Source: Bacteroidales bacterium (GTDB taxonomy: Bacteria > Bacteroidota > Bacteroidia > Bacteroidales > UBA932). From it: a DNA stretch of 54,137 bases. Under the pieces are notes generated by a model. It worked only from the letters and a program-made list of their open reading frames with translations, had not been told where the DNA came from and made no database searches. Location of the stretch: assembly GCA_028707695.1 (NCBI GenBank), contig JAQWAL010000008.1, positions 7,278 to 61,414 on the forward strand, read 5' to 3'. This document shows, piece by piece, positions 33,457 to 42,641 of the stretch. Each line of letters begins with the position of its first letter. Within the stretch, counting starts at the first letter, position 1. The position numbers were made by a program, and so were the translations under genes.

Positions 33457-34104
33457 ATGGACAAGTCGATTAATCTAGATGAGATTATTGGAAAACTAAA
33501 AAATGGGATGACTATCATGGTTGGTGGTTTTTTGACAAACGGTGGCCCTAATGCTATAATGGATGCAATAGCTGATACAGATATCAAAGACTTGACTTTG
33601 ATTTGTAATGACGCTGCATTTGCAGACAAAGGTCTGGGCAAATTGATAACAAACTGTCAAATCAAGAAACTCATAACATCATATATTGGCTCAAACACAT
33701 CTGCAGTAGATAACATGAACAGTGGCAAGCTTGAGGTTGAGTTTTCTCCTCAGGGAACCCTTGCAGAGCGAATAAGGGCAGCTGGTGCTGGACTTGGAGG
33801 GGTATTGACTCCTACAGGATTAGGCACAGTTGTTCAGGAAGGTAAGCAGGTTGTTAAAGTAAATGGCAAAGATTTCATACTGGAAACTCCCTTGAAGGCT
33901 GATATTTCCTTCATTTGCTCTTCAATTGCAGACAAAGAGGGCAATTTGTATTACAAGGGGACTACCCGTAATTTCAATCCATTGATGGCTATGTCGGCTG
34001 ATTTGGTTATAGCAGAAACAAATGAGGTGGTAAACGTAGGCTCCATTGAGCCTGAGAATGTACATACCCCTGCAATTTTAGTAGATTACATATTCACAAA
34101 ATAA
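33457..34104 (+). CDS. atoD: Butyryl/acetoacetate CoA-transferase subunit A (AtoD-like)
   Basis: The alpha subunit of a family I CoA-transferase that moves CoA between butyryl-CoA and acetoacetate (or acetate). In 215 residues it has GMTIMVGGFLTNGGP near the start (CoA-binding glycine loop), FSPQGTLAERIRAAGAG and the terminal NVGSIEPENVHTPAILVDY. The catalytic Glu lies on the B subunit, here at 43451-44110, nine genes away. The reaction gives acetoacetyl-CoA for the thiolase and free butyrate in the last steps of lysine fermentation. This is the first gene of the operon, 36 bp after the predicted start of transcription. Confidence 0.9.
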   Translation: MDKSINLDEIIGKLKNGMTIMVGGFLTNGGPNAIMDAIADTDIKDLTLICNDAAFADKGLGKLITNCQIKKLITSYIGSNTSAVDNMNSGKLEVEFSPQGTLAERIRAAGAGLGGVLTPTGLGTVVQEGKQVVKVNGKDFILETPLKADISFICSSIADKEGNLYYKGTTRNFNPLMAMSADLVIAETNEVVNVGSIEPENVHTPAILVDYIFTK

Positions 34105-34113
34105 TTTATTGTT

Positions 34114-34503
34114 ATGTCAAAAAACGCTATGATAAGGGTTCGGATGAGCTCTCATGATGCACACTACGGAGGGAACTTGGTAGATGGGGCTAAAATGCTG
34201 CAGCTTTTCGGAGATGTGGCTACTGAATTGTTGATTCGTCATGATGGTGACGAAGGGCTTTTCAGGGCATATGACAATGTTGAATTCCTTGCTCCGGTTT
34301 ATGCTGGTGATTTCATTGAAGCAACCGGAGAAATTGTTTCGACTGGTAACAGTTCAAGGAAAATGGAGTTTGTTGCCAAAAAAGTAATTGTTCCCAGACC
34401 AGATATCTCTGCCTCTGCAGCAGATTTGTTACAAGAACCAATCATAGTTTGCAAAGCTAGCGGAACATGCATAACACCAAAAGAATGTCAACGCAATAAA
34501 TAA
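34114..34503 (+). CDS. kal: 3-aminobutyryl-CoA ammonia-lyase
   Basis: Kal removes ammonia from L-3-aminobutyryl-CoA to give crotonyl-CoA. The 129-residue, single hot-dog-fold protein shows [20 protein letters not shown] and the [18 protein letters not shown] strand typical of the family. It lies directly before kce, whose product is its substrate, and 9 bp after the CoA-transferase A gene. The small size and context leave little doubt; a plain thioesterase is the only real alternative. Confidence 0.92.
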   Translation: MSKNAMIRVRMSSHDAHYGGNLVDGAKMLQLFGDVATELLIRHDGDEGLFRAYDNVEFLAPVYAGDFIEATGEIVSTGNSSRKMEFVAKKVIVPRPDISASAADLLQEPIIVCKASGTCITPKECQRNK

Positions 34504-34511
34504 ACAATGAT

Positions 34512-35339
34512 ATGGAAAAATTAATCATTACCGCTGCTATTTGCGGGGCAGAAGTTTTAAAAGAGCATAATCCTGCTGTACCTTACACCGTGGAAGAGTG
34601 TGTCAGGGAGGCTAAATCTGCATACGAAGCAGGAGCGAGCATTATTCATCTTCACGTAAGGTATGACGATGGCGCTCCAACCCAGGACAAGAATCGTTTC
34701 AAAGAGATAATGGATGCAATCTACAAAGAGTGTCCGGATGTTATAATTCAGCCATCCACAGGTGGTGCAGTGGGTATGTCAAACGATGAAAGGTTGCAAC
34801 CAACAGAGTTGAATCCCGAAATGGCTACATTGGATTGTGGAACGCTTAATTTTGGTGGGGACGAGGTTTTCATGAATACCGAGAATACTATAAAGTATTT
34901 TGGAGAAAGGATGATTGAAAGAGGTATAAAACCTGAATTGGAGGTTTTTGACAAAAGCATGATAGACATGGCTTTGAGGCTCCATAAAAAAGGATTCATT
35001 AAAACTCCGATGCACTTTGATTTTGTCATGGGTGTCAACGGAGGTATCTCAGGAGAGCTTAGGGATTTCGTTTTCCTTAGAGGCAGTATTCCCTCTGATG
35101 CAACATACACTGTAGCTGGAGTAGGACGTTACGAATTTCCTCTGGCAGTAGCTGCTATTATTGATGGAGGGCATGTAAGGGTCGGTTTTGAAGACAATGT
35201 ATACCTATCCAAAGGCGTTCTGGCAAAATCAAATGGAGAATTGGTCCAGAAAGTAGTAAGGTTGGCACGTGAATTTGGAAGGGAAATTGCGACTCCGGCT
35301 GAAGCACGTAAAATATTGGGCCTAAAGCCTAAACAATAA
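34512..35339 (+). CDS. kce: 3-keto-5-aminohexanoate cleavage enzyme
   Basis: Kce is the BKACE-family zinc enzyme that joins 5-amino-3-oxohexanoate and acetyl-CoA to give acetoacetate and 3-aminobutyryl-CoA. The 275-residue TIM-barrel protein has the zinc pair His46 and His48 in IIHLHVR, a GAPTQD loop, PSTGGAVGMS, and the later acidic ligand region in VGFEDNVYL (Glu227). Numbering is close to that of characterised Kce. It sits between kal and kdd, matching the order of the chemistry in reverse. BKACE proteins have many substrates, but the operon fixes this one. Confidence 0.94.
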   Translation: MEKLIITAAICGAEVLKEHNPAVPYTVEECVREAKSAYEAGASIIHLHVRYDDGAPTQDKNRFKEIMDAIYKECPDVIIQPSTGGAVGMSNDERLQPTELNPEMATLDCGTLNFGGDEVFMNTENTIKYFGERMIERGIKPELEVFDKSMIDMALRLHKKGFIKTPMHFDFVMGVNGGISGELRDFVFLRGSIPSDATYTVAGVGRYEFPLAVAAIIDGGHVRVGFEDNVYLSKGVLAKSNGELVQKVVRLAREFGREIATPAEARKILGLKPKQ

Positions 35340-35371
35340 ACCAAACTTAAATTTAATTAACATTCAAAAAG

Positions 35372-36412
35372 ATGAAACAGGGAAATAAGTACGGACTACA
35401 CAGGGTTATTGAACCCAAAGATGTTTTGCCACAACCGGCAAATAAAATAGACAATAATATGGACGAAATCTACGATAACGAAATTTTGATAGATGTCCAG
35501 ACCTTGAATATTGATTCTGCAAGCTTTACCCAAATAGAAGAACAAGCAAAAGGAGATAAAGGTGAGATAGCAAAGATAATGATGGGTATTGTAGAGAAGC
35601 AAGGTAAACATAGAAATCCAGTTACAGGATCTGGTGGAATGCTCTTGGGTACTGTAGAAAAAATTGGTGATGCCCTGGTTGGGAAAACAGACCTTAAAGT
35701 AGGAGATAAGATAGCAACATTGGTTTCCCTTTCGCTGACCCCGCTAAGGATTGACAAAATAAAAGATATACGCCCAGATATTGACCAAGTGGATATTGAC
35801 GGGAAAGCTATATTGTTTGAGAGTGGTATTTATGCAAAGATTCCTGCAGACATGCCTGAAACATTGGCCCTGTCTGCATTGGATGTTGCCGGTGCTCCTG
35901 CCCAAACGGCAAAGCTGGTAAAACCTGGTGATACGGTTCTAATCATAGGTGCTGGTGGAAAATCTGGAATGCTTTGCTGTTACGAAGCAAAAAAACGCGC
36001 TGGTGTAACCGGAAAGGTCATTGGTTTATGCCATAGTGAGCGTAGCACAAAAAGACTGACAGACCTGGACTTATGTGATCATGTATTTGCTGCTGATGCC
36101 ACACAACCAGTACCAATCTTGGAAAAAATTGAAGCGCTTACCAATGGTGAAATGTGTGATGTGATTATCAACAATGTAAACATTACAGATACAGAAATGA
36201 CTAGCATATTGACGGCCAAAGACAATGGCATAGTATATTTCTTCTCTATGGCAACCAGTTTCACAAAGGCTGCACTTGGGGCAGAGGGTGTAGGTAAAGA
36301 CGTAAACATGATTGTTGGAAACGGTTACACAAAAGGACATGCAGAGATAACACTGCAGATTTTAAGGGAATCGGAAAAAATTAGGAAAGTATTTACTGAG
36401 TTATATGCATAA
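35372..36412 (+). CDS. kdd: L-erythro-3,5-diaminohexanoate dehydrogenase, copy 1
   Basis: Kdd oxidatively deaminates 3,5-diaminohexanoate to 5-amino-3-oxohexanoate. The 346-residue protein has the family signatures NPVTGSGGMLLGTVEKIGD, ATLVSLSLTPLRID, FFSMATSFTKAALGAEG and IVGNGYTKGHAEIT. The cofactor loop is GAGGKSG (193-199). After beta strand 2 the sequence is VIGLCHSERS (217-225), without an acidic residue and with Ser and Arg, a pattern more often seen with NADP. The next gene is a paralogue that overlaps it by 8 bp. Both copies look intact and share long identical blocks. Confidence 0.92.
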   Translation: MKQGNKYGLHRVIEPKDVLPQPANKIDNNMDEIYDNEILIDVQTLNIDSASFTQIEEQAKGDKGEIAKIMMGIVEKQGKHRNPVTGSGGMLLGTVEKIGDALVGKTDLKVGDKIATLVSLSLTPLRIDKIKDIRPDIDQVDIDGKAILFESGIYAKIPADMPETLALSALDVAGAPAQTAKLVKPGDTVLIIGAGGKSGMLCCYEAKKRAGVTGKVIGLCHSERSTKRLTDLDLCDHVFAADATQPVPILEKIEALTNGEMCDVIINNVNITDTEMTSILTAKDNGIVYFFSMATSFTKAALGAEGVGKDVNMIVGNGYTKGHAEITLQILRESEKIRKVFTELYA

Positions 36413-37454
36413 TAAGATTCAAAAAAAAGGGTGCCGGTATGGTACCCACAGGGTTGTCTTACCTGTGGGTACTTTACCCCAACCTGCACTAAAACTGGAC
36501 AACACAATGGAAATCTACGATAATGAAGTGCTCATAGATGTGAGCACACTTAACGTAGACTCTGCATCTTATACCCAAATAAAACAGGCATGCGGAGGTG
36601 ATGCTGCAAAAATGGAAGAGATGATACTCTCCATTGTAAAAGAAAGAGGAAAGTTGCAAAATCCGGTTACAGGCTCAGGTGGGATGCTCATTGGTACAGT
36701 CAAGGCAATAGGGGATAATTTCCCAAAGAATAAATTGAAAGTAGGGGATAAAATTGCAACCTTGGTTTCTCTATCTCTAACACCTCTTAGGATAGACTCA
36801 ATAAAAAAATTATCTCCTGCATCAGACCAGGTAGATATTGACGGAGAGGCTATTCTTTTTGAGAGTGGCCACTTTGCCGTTTTACCAAATGATATACCAG
36901 AAAAACTTGCGCTTGCAGCATTGGATGTTGCTGGTGCTCCTGCCCAAGTGGACAGGCTTGTTACAGAAGGGGATATTGTTTGTATCATTGGTGGAGGAGG
37001 CAAATCCGGCATCCTTTGTTGTTACCAGGCCATGCAAAATGCAGGACCATCGGGTAAGGTTATTGTCGTTGAATTTTCACCTGAAAATGCCAAACGCATT
37101 TCAGATATGAATCTGGCAACGGATGTGATTGTGGCCGACGCTACAAATGTAATGGATGTCTACAACAAGGTTATGGATATTACCGGAGGCAGAGGTTGTG
37201 ATGTGACAGTCAACAATGTAAATGTACCCTCCACAGAAATGACATCAATCTTGATAACCAAAGGCCAAGGTTATGTATATTTTTTCTCAATGGCAACAAG
37301 TTTTACCAAAGCAGCTTTAGGAGCTGAAGGTGTCGGCAAGGATATAAACCTGATTGTGGGGAATGGTTATGCAAAAGGACATGCAAACCTGACTCTTAAC
37401 ATAATACGGGAATCCAAAGATATTAGAGAGTTATTTGAAAAATTATATGTTTAG
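36405..37454 (+). CDS. kdd: L-erythro-3,5-diaminohexanoate dehydrogenase, copy 2 (tandem paralogue)
   Basis: This 349-residue protein is collinear with the preceding Kdd, by eye about 60% identical, and keeps the signatures NPVTGSGGMLIGTVKAIGD, FFSMATSFTKAALGAEG and IVGNGYAKGHANLT. Its cofactor loop is GGGGKSG (196-202), and beta strand 2 ends VIVVEFSPEN with Glu223, the acidic residue expected for NAD. Its N-terminus (KKGCRYGTHRVVLP) resembles Fusobacterium Kdd more than copy 1 does. The ATG lies 8 bp inside copy 1. There is no frameshift or lost motif, so a pseudogene is unlikely. A different diamino-acid substrate is possible. Confidence 0.9.
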   Translation: MHNKIQKKGCRYGTHRVVLPVGTLPQPALKLDNTMEIYDNEVLIDVSTLNVDSASYTQIKQACGGDAAKMEEMILSIVKERGKLQNPVTGSGGMLIGTVKAIGDNFPKNKLKVGDKIATLVSLSLTPLRIDSIKKLSPASDQVDIDGEAILFESGHFAVLPNDIPEKLALAALDVAGAPAQVDRLVTEGDIVCIIGGGGKSGILCCYQAMQNAGPSGKVIVVEFSPENAKRISDMNLATDVIVADATNVMDVYNKVMDITGGRGCDVTVNNVNVPSTEMTSILITKGQGYVYFFSMATSFTKAALGAEGVGKDINLIVGNGYAKGHANLTLNIIRESKDIRELFEKLYV

Positions 37455-37461
37455 TGTTATG

Positions 37462-38706
37462 ATGGAAAGCAGAAGAAAAATTTTGTTCCCGGATGCTACT
37501 GACGAACAATGGAACGATTGGAAGTGGCAGGTTAAAAACAGGGTAGAGACCCTGGACCAACTTAAAACATTGATTCCTCTGACAGAAGAGGAGGAGCAAG
37601 GTGTAACTGAGTCATTAAAGACTCTGAGAATGGCAATCACTCCATATTATATAAGCTTGATTGACCCTGACAACCCTAATTGTCCTATAAGGAAACAGGC
37701 TATACCCACCGGTTCAGAAACCAGGATTTCTGCCGCTGATTTGTTAGATCCGCTTCACGAAGACGAAGATTCTCCTGTACCCGGCCTGACACACAGGTAT
37801 CCAGACAGGGTCTTGCTTCTTATAACCGACATGTGCTCTATGTATTGCCGCCATTGCACCAGAAGAAGGTTTGCCGGTCAAAAGGATGGTGAGAGCTCAA
37901 GTGACAACGTGCAAAAAGCTATCGATTATATTGCGCGAACTCCCCAGGTAAGGGATGTTTTGCTATCGGGAGGAGATGCGTTGATGGTTTCTGATGCAAA
38001 GTTGGAATCCATTATCCAAAGATTAAGGGATATCCCTCATGTGGAGATTATCAGGATTGGTTCCAGGGTACCTGTAGTATGTCCGCAAAGGATTACCGAC
38101 AAATTAGTTCAAATGCTTCAAAAGTACCATCCTATATGGCTAAACACTCATTTTAACCATCCAAATGAAATTACTCCTGAGTCAAAAGCTGCATGTGAAA
38201 AAATGGCAAATGCTGGTATTCCTTTGGGCAACCAATCGGTTCTTTTGAGAGGAGTAAATGATTGTGTCAACATAATGAAGAGGTTGGTACATGGTTTGGT
38301 AAAAATTAGGGTAAGACCTTACTATATATATCAATGTGACTTATCCATTGGTCTGGAGCACTTTAGGACTCCCGTCTCAAAAGGGATAGAAATAATAGAA
38401 GGCCTCAGGGGGCATACTTCTGGATATTGTGTGCCTACATTTGTTGTGGATGCTCCAGGAGGAGGTGGCAAAACTCCGGTTATGCCTACCTATGTTATTT
38501 CCCAGTCTCCGGGAAAGGTTGTTTTGAGGAACTTTGAAGGAGTTATTACCACCTATACAGAACCAACAAATTACGAAAATAGTTGCGATTGCCCGGATTG
38601 TAGGAAAAATGCTTTGGTAGAGGGTGTGGCTTCGTTACTACAAGGACAAAACCTGGCTATTGAACCAGCTGTACTTTCAAGAAAATTAAGGTCACACGAC
38701 AAATAA
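37462..38706 (+). CDS. kamA: L-lysine 2,3-aminomutase
   Basis: KamA is the radical-SAM, PLP enzyme that makes L-beta-lysine from L-lysine. I use the ATG at 37462 (MESRRKILFPD, 414 aa) because the radical-SAM cysteines CSMYCRHC then fall at 125, 129 and 132 and the PLP lysine in GGGGKTPV at 337, the numbers of the Clostridium subterminale enzyme. Upstream in-frame ATGs at 37447 and 37459 cannot be excluded; the former would overlap kdd copy 2 by 8 bp. A C-terminal CDCPDCRK cluster fits the zinc site of the family. It opens the pathway. Confidence 0.96.
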   Translation: MESRRKILFPDATDEQWNDWKWQVKNRVETLDQLKTLIPLTEEEEQGVTESLKTLRMAITPYYISLIDPDNPNCPIRKQAIPTGSETRISAADLLDPLHEDEDSPVPGLTHRYPDRVLLLITDMCSMYCRHCTRRRFAGQKDGESSSDNVQKAIDYIARTPQVRDVLLSGGDALMVSDAKLESIIQRLRDIPHVEIIRIGSRVPVVCPQRITDKLVQMLQKYHPIWLNTHFNHPNEITPESKAACEKMANAGIPLGNQSVLLRGVNDCVNIMKRLVHGLVKIRVRPYYIYQCDLSIGLEHFRTPVSKGIEIIEGLRGHTSGYCVPTFVVDAPGGGGKTPVMPTYVISQSPGKVVLRNFEGVITTYTEPTNYENSCDCPDCRKNALVEGVASLLQGQNLAIEPAVLSRKLRSHDK

Positions 38707-38709
38707 TAT

Positions 38710-39723
38710 ATGCCTTTTATCCGTGAGATACTTAACTATAGGTCATTATCTATAGTAGGTCTCGAGAAAAATACTGGCAAAACTGAATGTTTGAATTATA
38801 TATTGGAGAGACTCCCACTTGAAAAAATGAGAGTGGGAGTTAGTTCAATAGGAATTGATGGAGAGAGAAGGGACCAGGTCACACAAACAGCAAAACCAGA
38901 AATTTTTCTTAGGGATGGTATTATATTTTCTACAACTGAAAAACATTTCCGGCAAAGGAAATTAGTTGCCGAATTGTTGGAAATTGGGGATCTCCATACT
39001 TCACTGGGAAGGATTATCACAGCAAAAGTTGTTAGTCCGGGAAAGGTGATGCTTTCTGGACCACCTTCTACCCAGGAACTTATAAAATGGATTAAAAACC
39101 TTAACTATCAACATAATGTTCAACTATCAATTATTGACGGGGCACTCTCAAGGTTATCCCCGGCATCCCCGGCAGTATCGGAGGCAATGATACTTGCTAC
39201 AGGAGCTGCATTAAGCCTAACTTTCAGTGATTTGATTGCAAAAACCAACCATGTGGTAAAACTAGTCAATATTGAGTCCACAAAACACGATATTCCTGTT
39301 GAACTTACATCTACTCAAAATGGAATATGGTTGTATGATACATCAAGCCAAAAACACACAGTACTGTATGACTCTGCATTTACAATGAATGAGAGAGAAG
39401 TGAGTAGAAAGAACGATGGTGACTTGGTCTTTGTATCCGGTGCAATAACAGATAGGCTCATGAATAAATTATCCTCTGATAAATATTTGAATAATTGCGA
39501 AATAGTAGTCAAGGACTTTACTAAAATATTTTTAACCCCTTTGTTGTTTAATAATTTCATCAAAAAAGGAGGAAAAATATCTGTTATGAACAGGAGTAAA
39601 TTATTGGCCATATGTGTGAACCCAGTTTCTCCAACTGGTTATAAACTGGATTCAGATGCCATTTGTAACGAGTTGTACAAGTTAACAGGTGTTGCTGCGT
39701 ATGACATCTTTAAATACAATTGA
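38710..39723 (+). CDS. kamB: KamB, proposed lysine 5,6-aminomutase reactivase subunit
   Basis: The 337-residue protein has an N-terminal P-loop, GLEKNTGKTE (residues 17-26), followed by VGVSSIGIDGERRDQ. I recognise it mainly by its place between kamA and a MutS-like gene in the lysine cluster. KamB and KamC are annotated in this family as the reactivase that restores B12-inactivated lysine 5,6-aminomutase; direct biochemical proof is limited. The last block, RSKLLAICVNPVSPTGYKLD, is unusual and has no assigned role. It starts 3 bp after kamA. Confidence 0.85.
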   Translation: MPFIREILNYRSLSIVGLEKNTGKTECLNYILERLPLEKMRVGVSSIGIDGERRDQVTQTAKPEIFLRDGIIFSTTEKHFRQRKLVAELLEIGDLHTSLGRIITAKVVSPGKVMLSGPPSTQELIKWIKNLNYQHNVQLSIIDGALSRLSPASPAVSEAMILATGAALSLTFSDLIAKTNHVVKLVNIESTKHDIPVELTSTQNGIWLYDTSSQKHTVLYDSAFTMNEREVSRKNDGDLVFVSGAITDRLMNKLSSDKYLNNCEIVVKDFTKIFLTPLLFNNFIKKGGKISVMNRSKLLAICVNPVSPTGYKLDSDAICNELYKLTGVAAYDIFKYN

Positions 39724-39724
39724 A

Positions 39725-41080
39725 ATGAAGGAGCGGTTCAGGAAAATATTGGATATTGAATGTGGTTTGAGGTATATGTACTCCACATTGGAGTTGTCTT
39801 CTTCTTTTTCCCAGAAAATGTTATTGGAAAAACCGATAATGACATCTGCATCAGAGATTGAAAGATACTACTATGGTATTTACGAAGTCGTGGAGCTGTT
39901 GACCTCAAACAACCATTTCAAGGAAATTTCAAGGAAATTGAATATTTACCTTGCCCATTTGAAGGATATAAGAAATTCATTGATTCGCATATCAGAAGGT
40001 ACTATAGCAGATGATATCGAATTGTTTGAAATCAAGTCCTTAGTCATTATAAACCAAAAGATTCAAGACCTTTTATCTGGCTTTGGTATAAAAGCAATAT
40101 CTCTCCCGGAATTGGATGATTTACAAAGGAAACTTGATCCCGACAACACTGGTGTAAACTCTTTTTACATATACGATTCATATGATTGTGAATTGGCAAG
40201 ATTAAGGGCAGAAATAAAATCAGAACCCATTTACAACGACGAACTGAACTACAGGTGCAGTTTGATTGAGCACAGGATACGGAAGGAATTATCTCAATTC
40301 ATCAAGGAGCGCTATGAACTTTTGAAACAATCATACGAAAACCTCACTTCACTGGACATCTTGATTGGAAAATCCAATCAAATATTAAGCGAAGGGCTTA
40401 CAATACCAAAAATATCTCAGGAAGTGATGGTAATAAATGGCATGTTCAATCCAGAAGTATCAGCAATACTTATGAAAGAGGGGAAGGAGTATCAAAAAAC
40501 ACAAATCACATTGGAACAAGGTGTACCTACGTTGGTAACTGGCTCTAACATGGGAGGAAAAAGCCTCACCATCAAAACTCTTGCACTTTGCCAATACCTA
40601 TTCCAATTTGGCTTTGGAATACCGGCTGACTCTGCACTTTTATTCCCGGTACAAGAAATCCTCATCTCTACAGGCGATCAGGAAGATTATAAAAGGGGTT
40701 TATCTTCATTTGCTGCAGAGATGGTTTACATAGACAAAATAATTAAGAAAATCAAAAGTGGGATAGTGTGCCTGACTCTTATTGATGAGCCTGCCAGAAC
40801 CACCAATCCAACTGAAGGGGCAGCACTTGCATCTTCGTTGTTAAAGATATTGTCAAAATCGAAGGGATTTTCGGTAATGACATCCCATTATACAATTAGC
40901 AATGCTAATTGTAACAGGGTGAGGGTGTTGGGGTTTTCAAATGGAACAATGGACTACTCATTAATACCTGATGATGGCAAAGATACTCCAGCAGAAGCAA
41001 TCAACATTGCAGAAAGTTTATCTATAGATCAGGAGTGGATCCAAATAGCAAAAAAAGAGATAACAAATACAAATATTTAA
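39725..41080 (+). CDS. kamC: KamC, MutS-like ATPase, proposed lysine 5,6-aminomutase reactivase
   Basis: The C-terminal half is a MutS-type ABC ATPase: Walker A TGSNMGGKSLTIKT (about residues 272-285), a Q-loop or signature region ISTGDQEDYKRGLSSFAAEM, and Walker B CLTLIDEPARTTNPTEG, then MTSHYTIS as the switch. No mismatch-recognition domain is present, and the N-terminal 220 residues are helical. I use the ATG at 39725, one base after the kamB stop (TGAAATG), which gives 451 residues; the ATG at 39701 would add eight and overlap kamB. The likely job is to use ATP to exchange damaged cobalamin in KamDE, with KamB. Confidence 0.87.
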   Translation: MKERFRKILDIECGLRYMYSTLELSSSFSQKMLLEKPIMTSASEIERYYYGIYEVVELLTSNNHFKEISRKLNIYLAHLKDIRNSLIRISEGTIADDIELFEIKSLVIINQKIQDLLSGFGIKAISLPELDDLQRKLDPDNTGVNSFYIYDSYDCELARLRAEIKSEPIYNDELNYRCSLIEHRIRKELSQFIKERYELLKQSYENLTSLDILIGKSNQILSEGLTIPKISQEVMVINGMFNPEVSAILMKEGKEYQKTQITLEQGVPTLVTGSNMGGKSLTIKTLALCQYLFQFGFGIPADSALLFPVQEILISTGDQEDYKRGLSSFAAEMVYIDKIIKKIKSGIVCLTLIDEPARTTNPTEGAALASSLLKILSKSKGFSVMTSHYTISNANCNRVRVLGFSNGTMDYSLIPDDGKDTPAEAINIAESLSIDQEWIQIAKKEITNTNI

Positions 41081-41086
41081 TATAAT

Positions 41087-42640
41087 ATGCAGAATAAATT
41101 AGGTTTAGATTTTAAGCGTGTGGAATATGCCAGGTCATTGGCTTCTTCCATTGCTTCGGGTGTTCAGGGTTTTGCTGATAACTACACAACTGTTGCTGTA
41201 GAAAGAACCATATGCCGTTTGATGGGCATAGATGGTGTTGACGAAAATGGGATTCCTTTACCAAATGTTGTGGTGGACAAACTTAAAAGAGATGGAGTCC
41301 TTTCTGATGGTGCACTTTTTTTCATTGCCAATGCCATGGCACAAACATCATTGCTTCCACAAGAGATAGCAGAAAAAACAGCTTCGGGTGAATTGGATAT
41401 CACCAAACTTGCTGTAGCAGACAGAGAAACCATCCTTGCTACCATAAATCCAATAGTAAACAACAGCATTGAAAGGATAATCCAAAAAAGATCAAGACGT
41501 GAAGAGTATATTGCCAAGCTTGGAGAAGGTTCCAAACCCTACCTGTATGTAATTGTCGCTACAGGCAATATATATGAAGATGTGGTTCAGGCAGAGGCAG
41601 CAGCAAGGCAAGGTGCAGACATTATAGCTGTAATCCGAACAACAGGTCAATCCCTTTTGGATTATGTTCCATACGGTGCAACAACCGAAGGGTTTGGAGG
41701 AACGTTTGCAACCCAGGAGAATTTCAGGATAATGCGCTCAGCATTGGACAAGGTTGGAGAAGAGCAGGGGAGGTACATAAGACTTTGCAACTACTGTTCG
41801 GGCTTGTGTATGCCGGAAATTGCAGTCATGGGTGCTTTCGAAGGACTGGATGTGATGTTGAATGATGCTTTGTATGGTATTCTTTTCAGGGATATAAATA
41901 TGCAAAGGACACTTGTGGACCAGTTTTTCTCCAGAGTGATAAATGGCTTTGCCGGAGTAATAATAAATACCGGAGAAGACAATTACTTGACAACGGCAGA
42001 CGCTTATGAAGAGGCCCATACTGTTCTTGCTTCTGATTTCATAAATGAACAATTGGCCCTATTGGCAGGAATCCCAGAAGAACAAATGGGTCTTGGACAC
42101 GCATTTGAAATGGATCCCGAACTGGAAAACGGATTCTTATACGAGTTGGCTCAGGCACAAATGACCAGGGAGATATTTCCCAAAGCTCCATTAAAGTACA
42201 TGCCCCCAACAAAATTCATGACAGGCAATATTTTCAGAGGTCATATCCAGGATGCGCTGTTCAACATTGCAGGCATATGGACAAACCAAGGTATCCAACT
42301 GCTGGGAATGCCTACAGAAGCTATACATACTCCGTTTATGTCTGACAGGTATCTCTCAATTGAGAATGCCCGTTATATTTTCTCTACAATGAAAAATCTT
42401 GGAGAAGAAGTTGAATTCAAAGAGAATGGCATTATAAGGAACAGAGCAAAAAATGTTCTGGAGAATGCAATCGTTACATTGGAAAGGATTAACAAAGAAG
42501 GGCTCTTCTCTGCCTTGGAACTTGGACTGTTTGGCGATGTTAAACGTCCCAAGAATGGAGGGAAAGGGCTCGATGGGGTGACAGCCAAAGGAGACAATTA
42601 CATAAACCCGTTTATTACAAAAATGAAAGGAGATAAATAA
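41087..42640 (+). CDS. kamD: Lysine 5,6-aminomutase alpha subunit
   Basis: KamD is the large, PLP-binding barrel subunit of the adenosylcobalamin-dependent mutase that converts beta-lysine to 3,5-diaminohexanoate. The 517-residue protein is of normal length and has YLYVIVATGNIYEDVVQAEA, AVIRTTGQSLLDYVPYGA, a TTEGFGGTFATQENFR stretch, NYCSGLCMPEIAVMGAFEG and PPTKFMTGNIFRGH. It is followed after 1 bp by kamE, the second subunit, so the two are made in fixed proportion. Confidence 0.96.
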   Translation: MQNKLGLDFKRVEYARSLASSIASGVQGFADNYTTVAVERTICRLMGIDGVDENGIPLPNVVVDKLKRDGVLSDGALFFIANAMAQTSLLPQEIAEKTASGELDITKLAVADRETILATINPIVNNSIERIIQKRSRREEYIAKLGEGSKPYLYVIVATGNIYEDVVQAEAAARQGADIIAVIRTTGQSLLDYVPYGATTEGFGGTFATQENFRIMRSALDKVGEEQGRYIRLCNYCSGLCMPEIAVMGAFEGLDVMLNDALYGILFRDINMQRTLVDQFFSRVINGFAGVIINTGEDNYLTTADAYEEAHTVLASDFINEQLALLAGIPEEQMGLGHAFEMDPELENGFLYELAQAQMTREIFPKAPLKYMPPTKFMTGNIFRGHIQDALFNIAGIWTNQGIQLLGMPTEAIHTPFMSDRYLSIENARYIFSTMKNLGEEVEFKENGIIRNRAKNVLENAIVTLERINKEGLFSALELGLFGDVKRPKNGGKGLDGVTAKGDNYINPFITKMKGDK

Positions 42641-42641
42641 T

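Noticed and set aside
36405-37454. Second kdd copy as a pseudogene.
   Set aside because: Full length, all family signatures present, no frameshift, and operon overlap is neat.
38710-41080. KamC as a DNA mismatch-repair MutS protein.
   Set aside because: No mismatch-binding domain, and its place beside kamB and kamDE fits the aminomutase reactivase.
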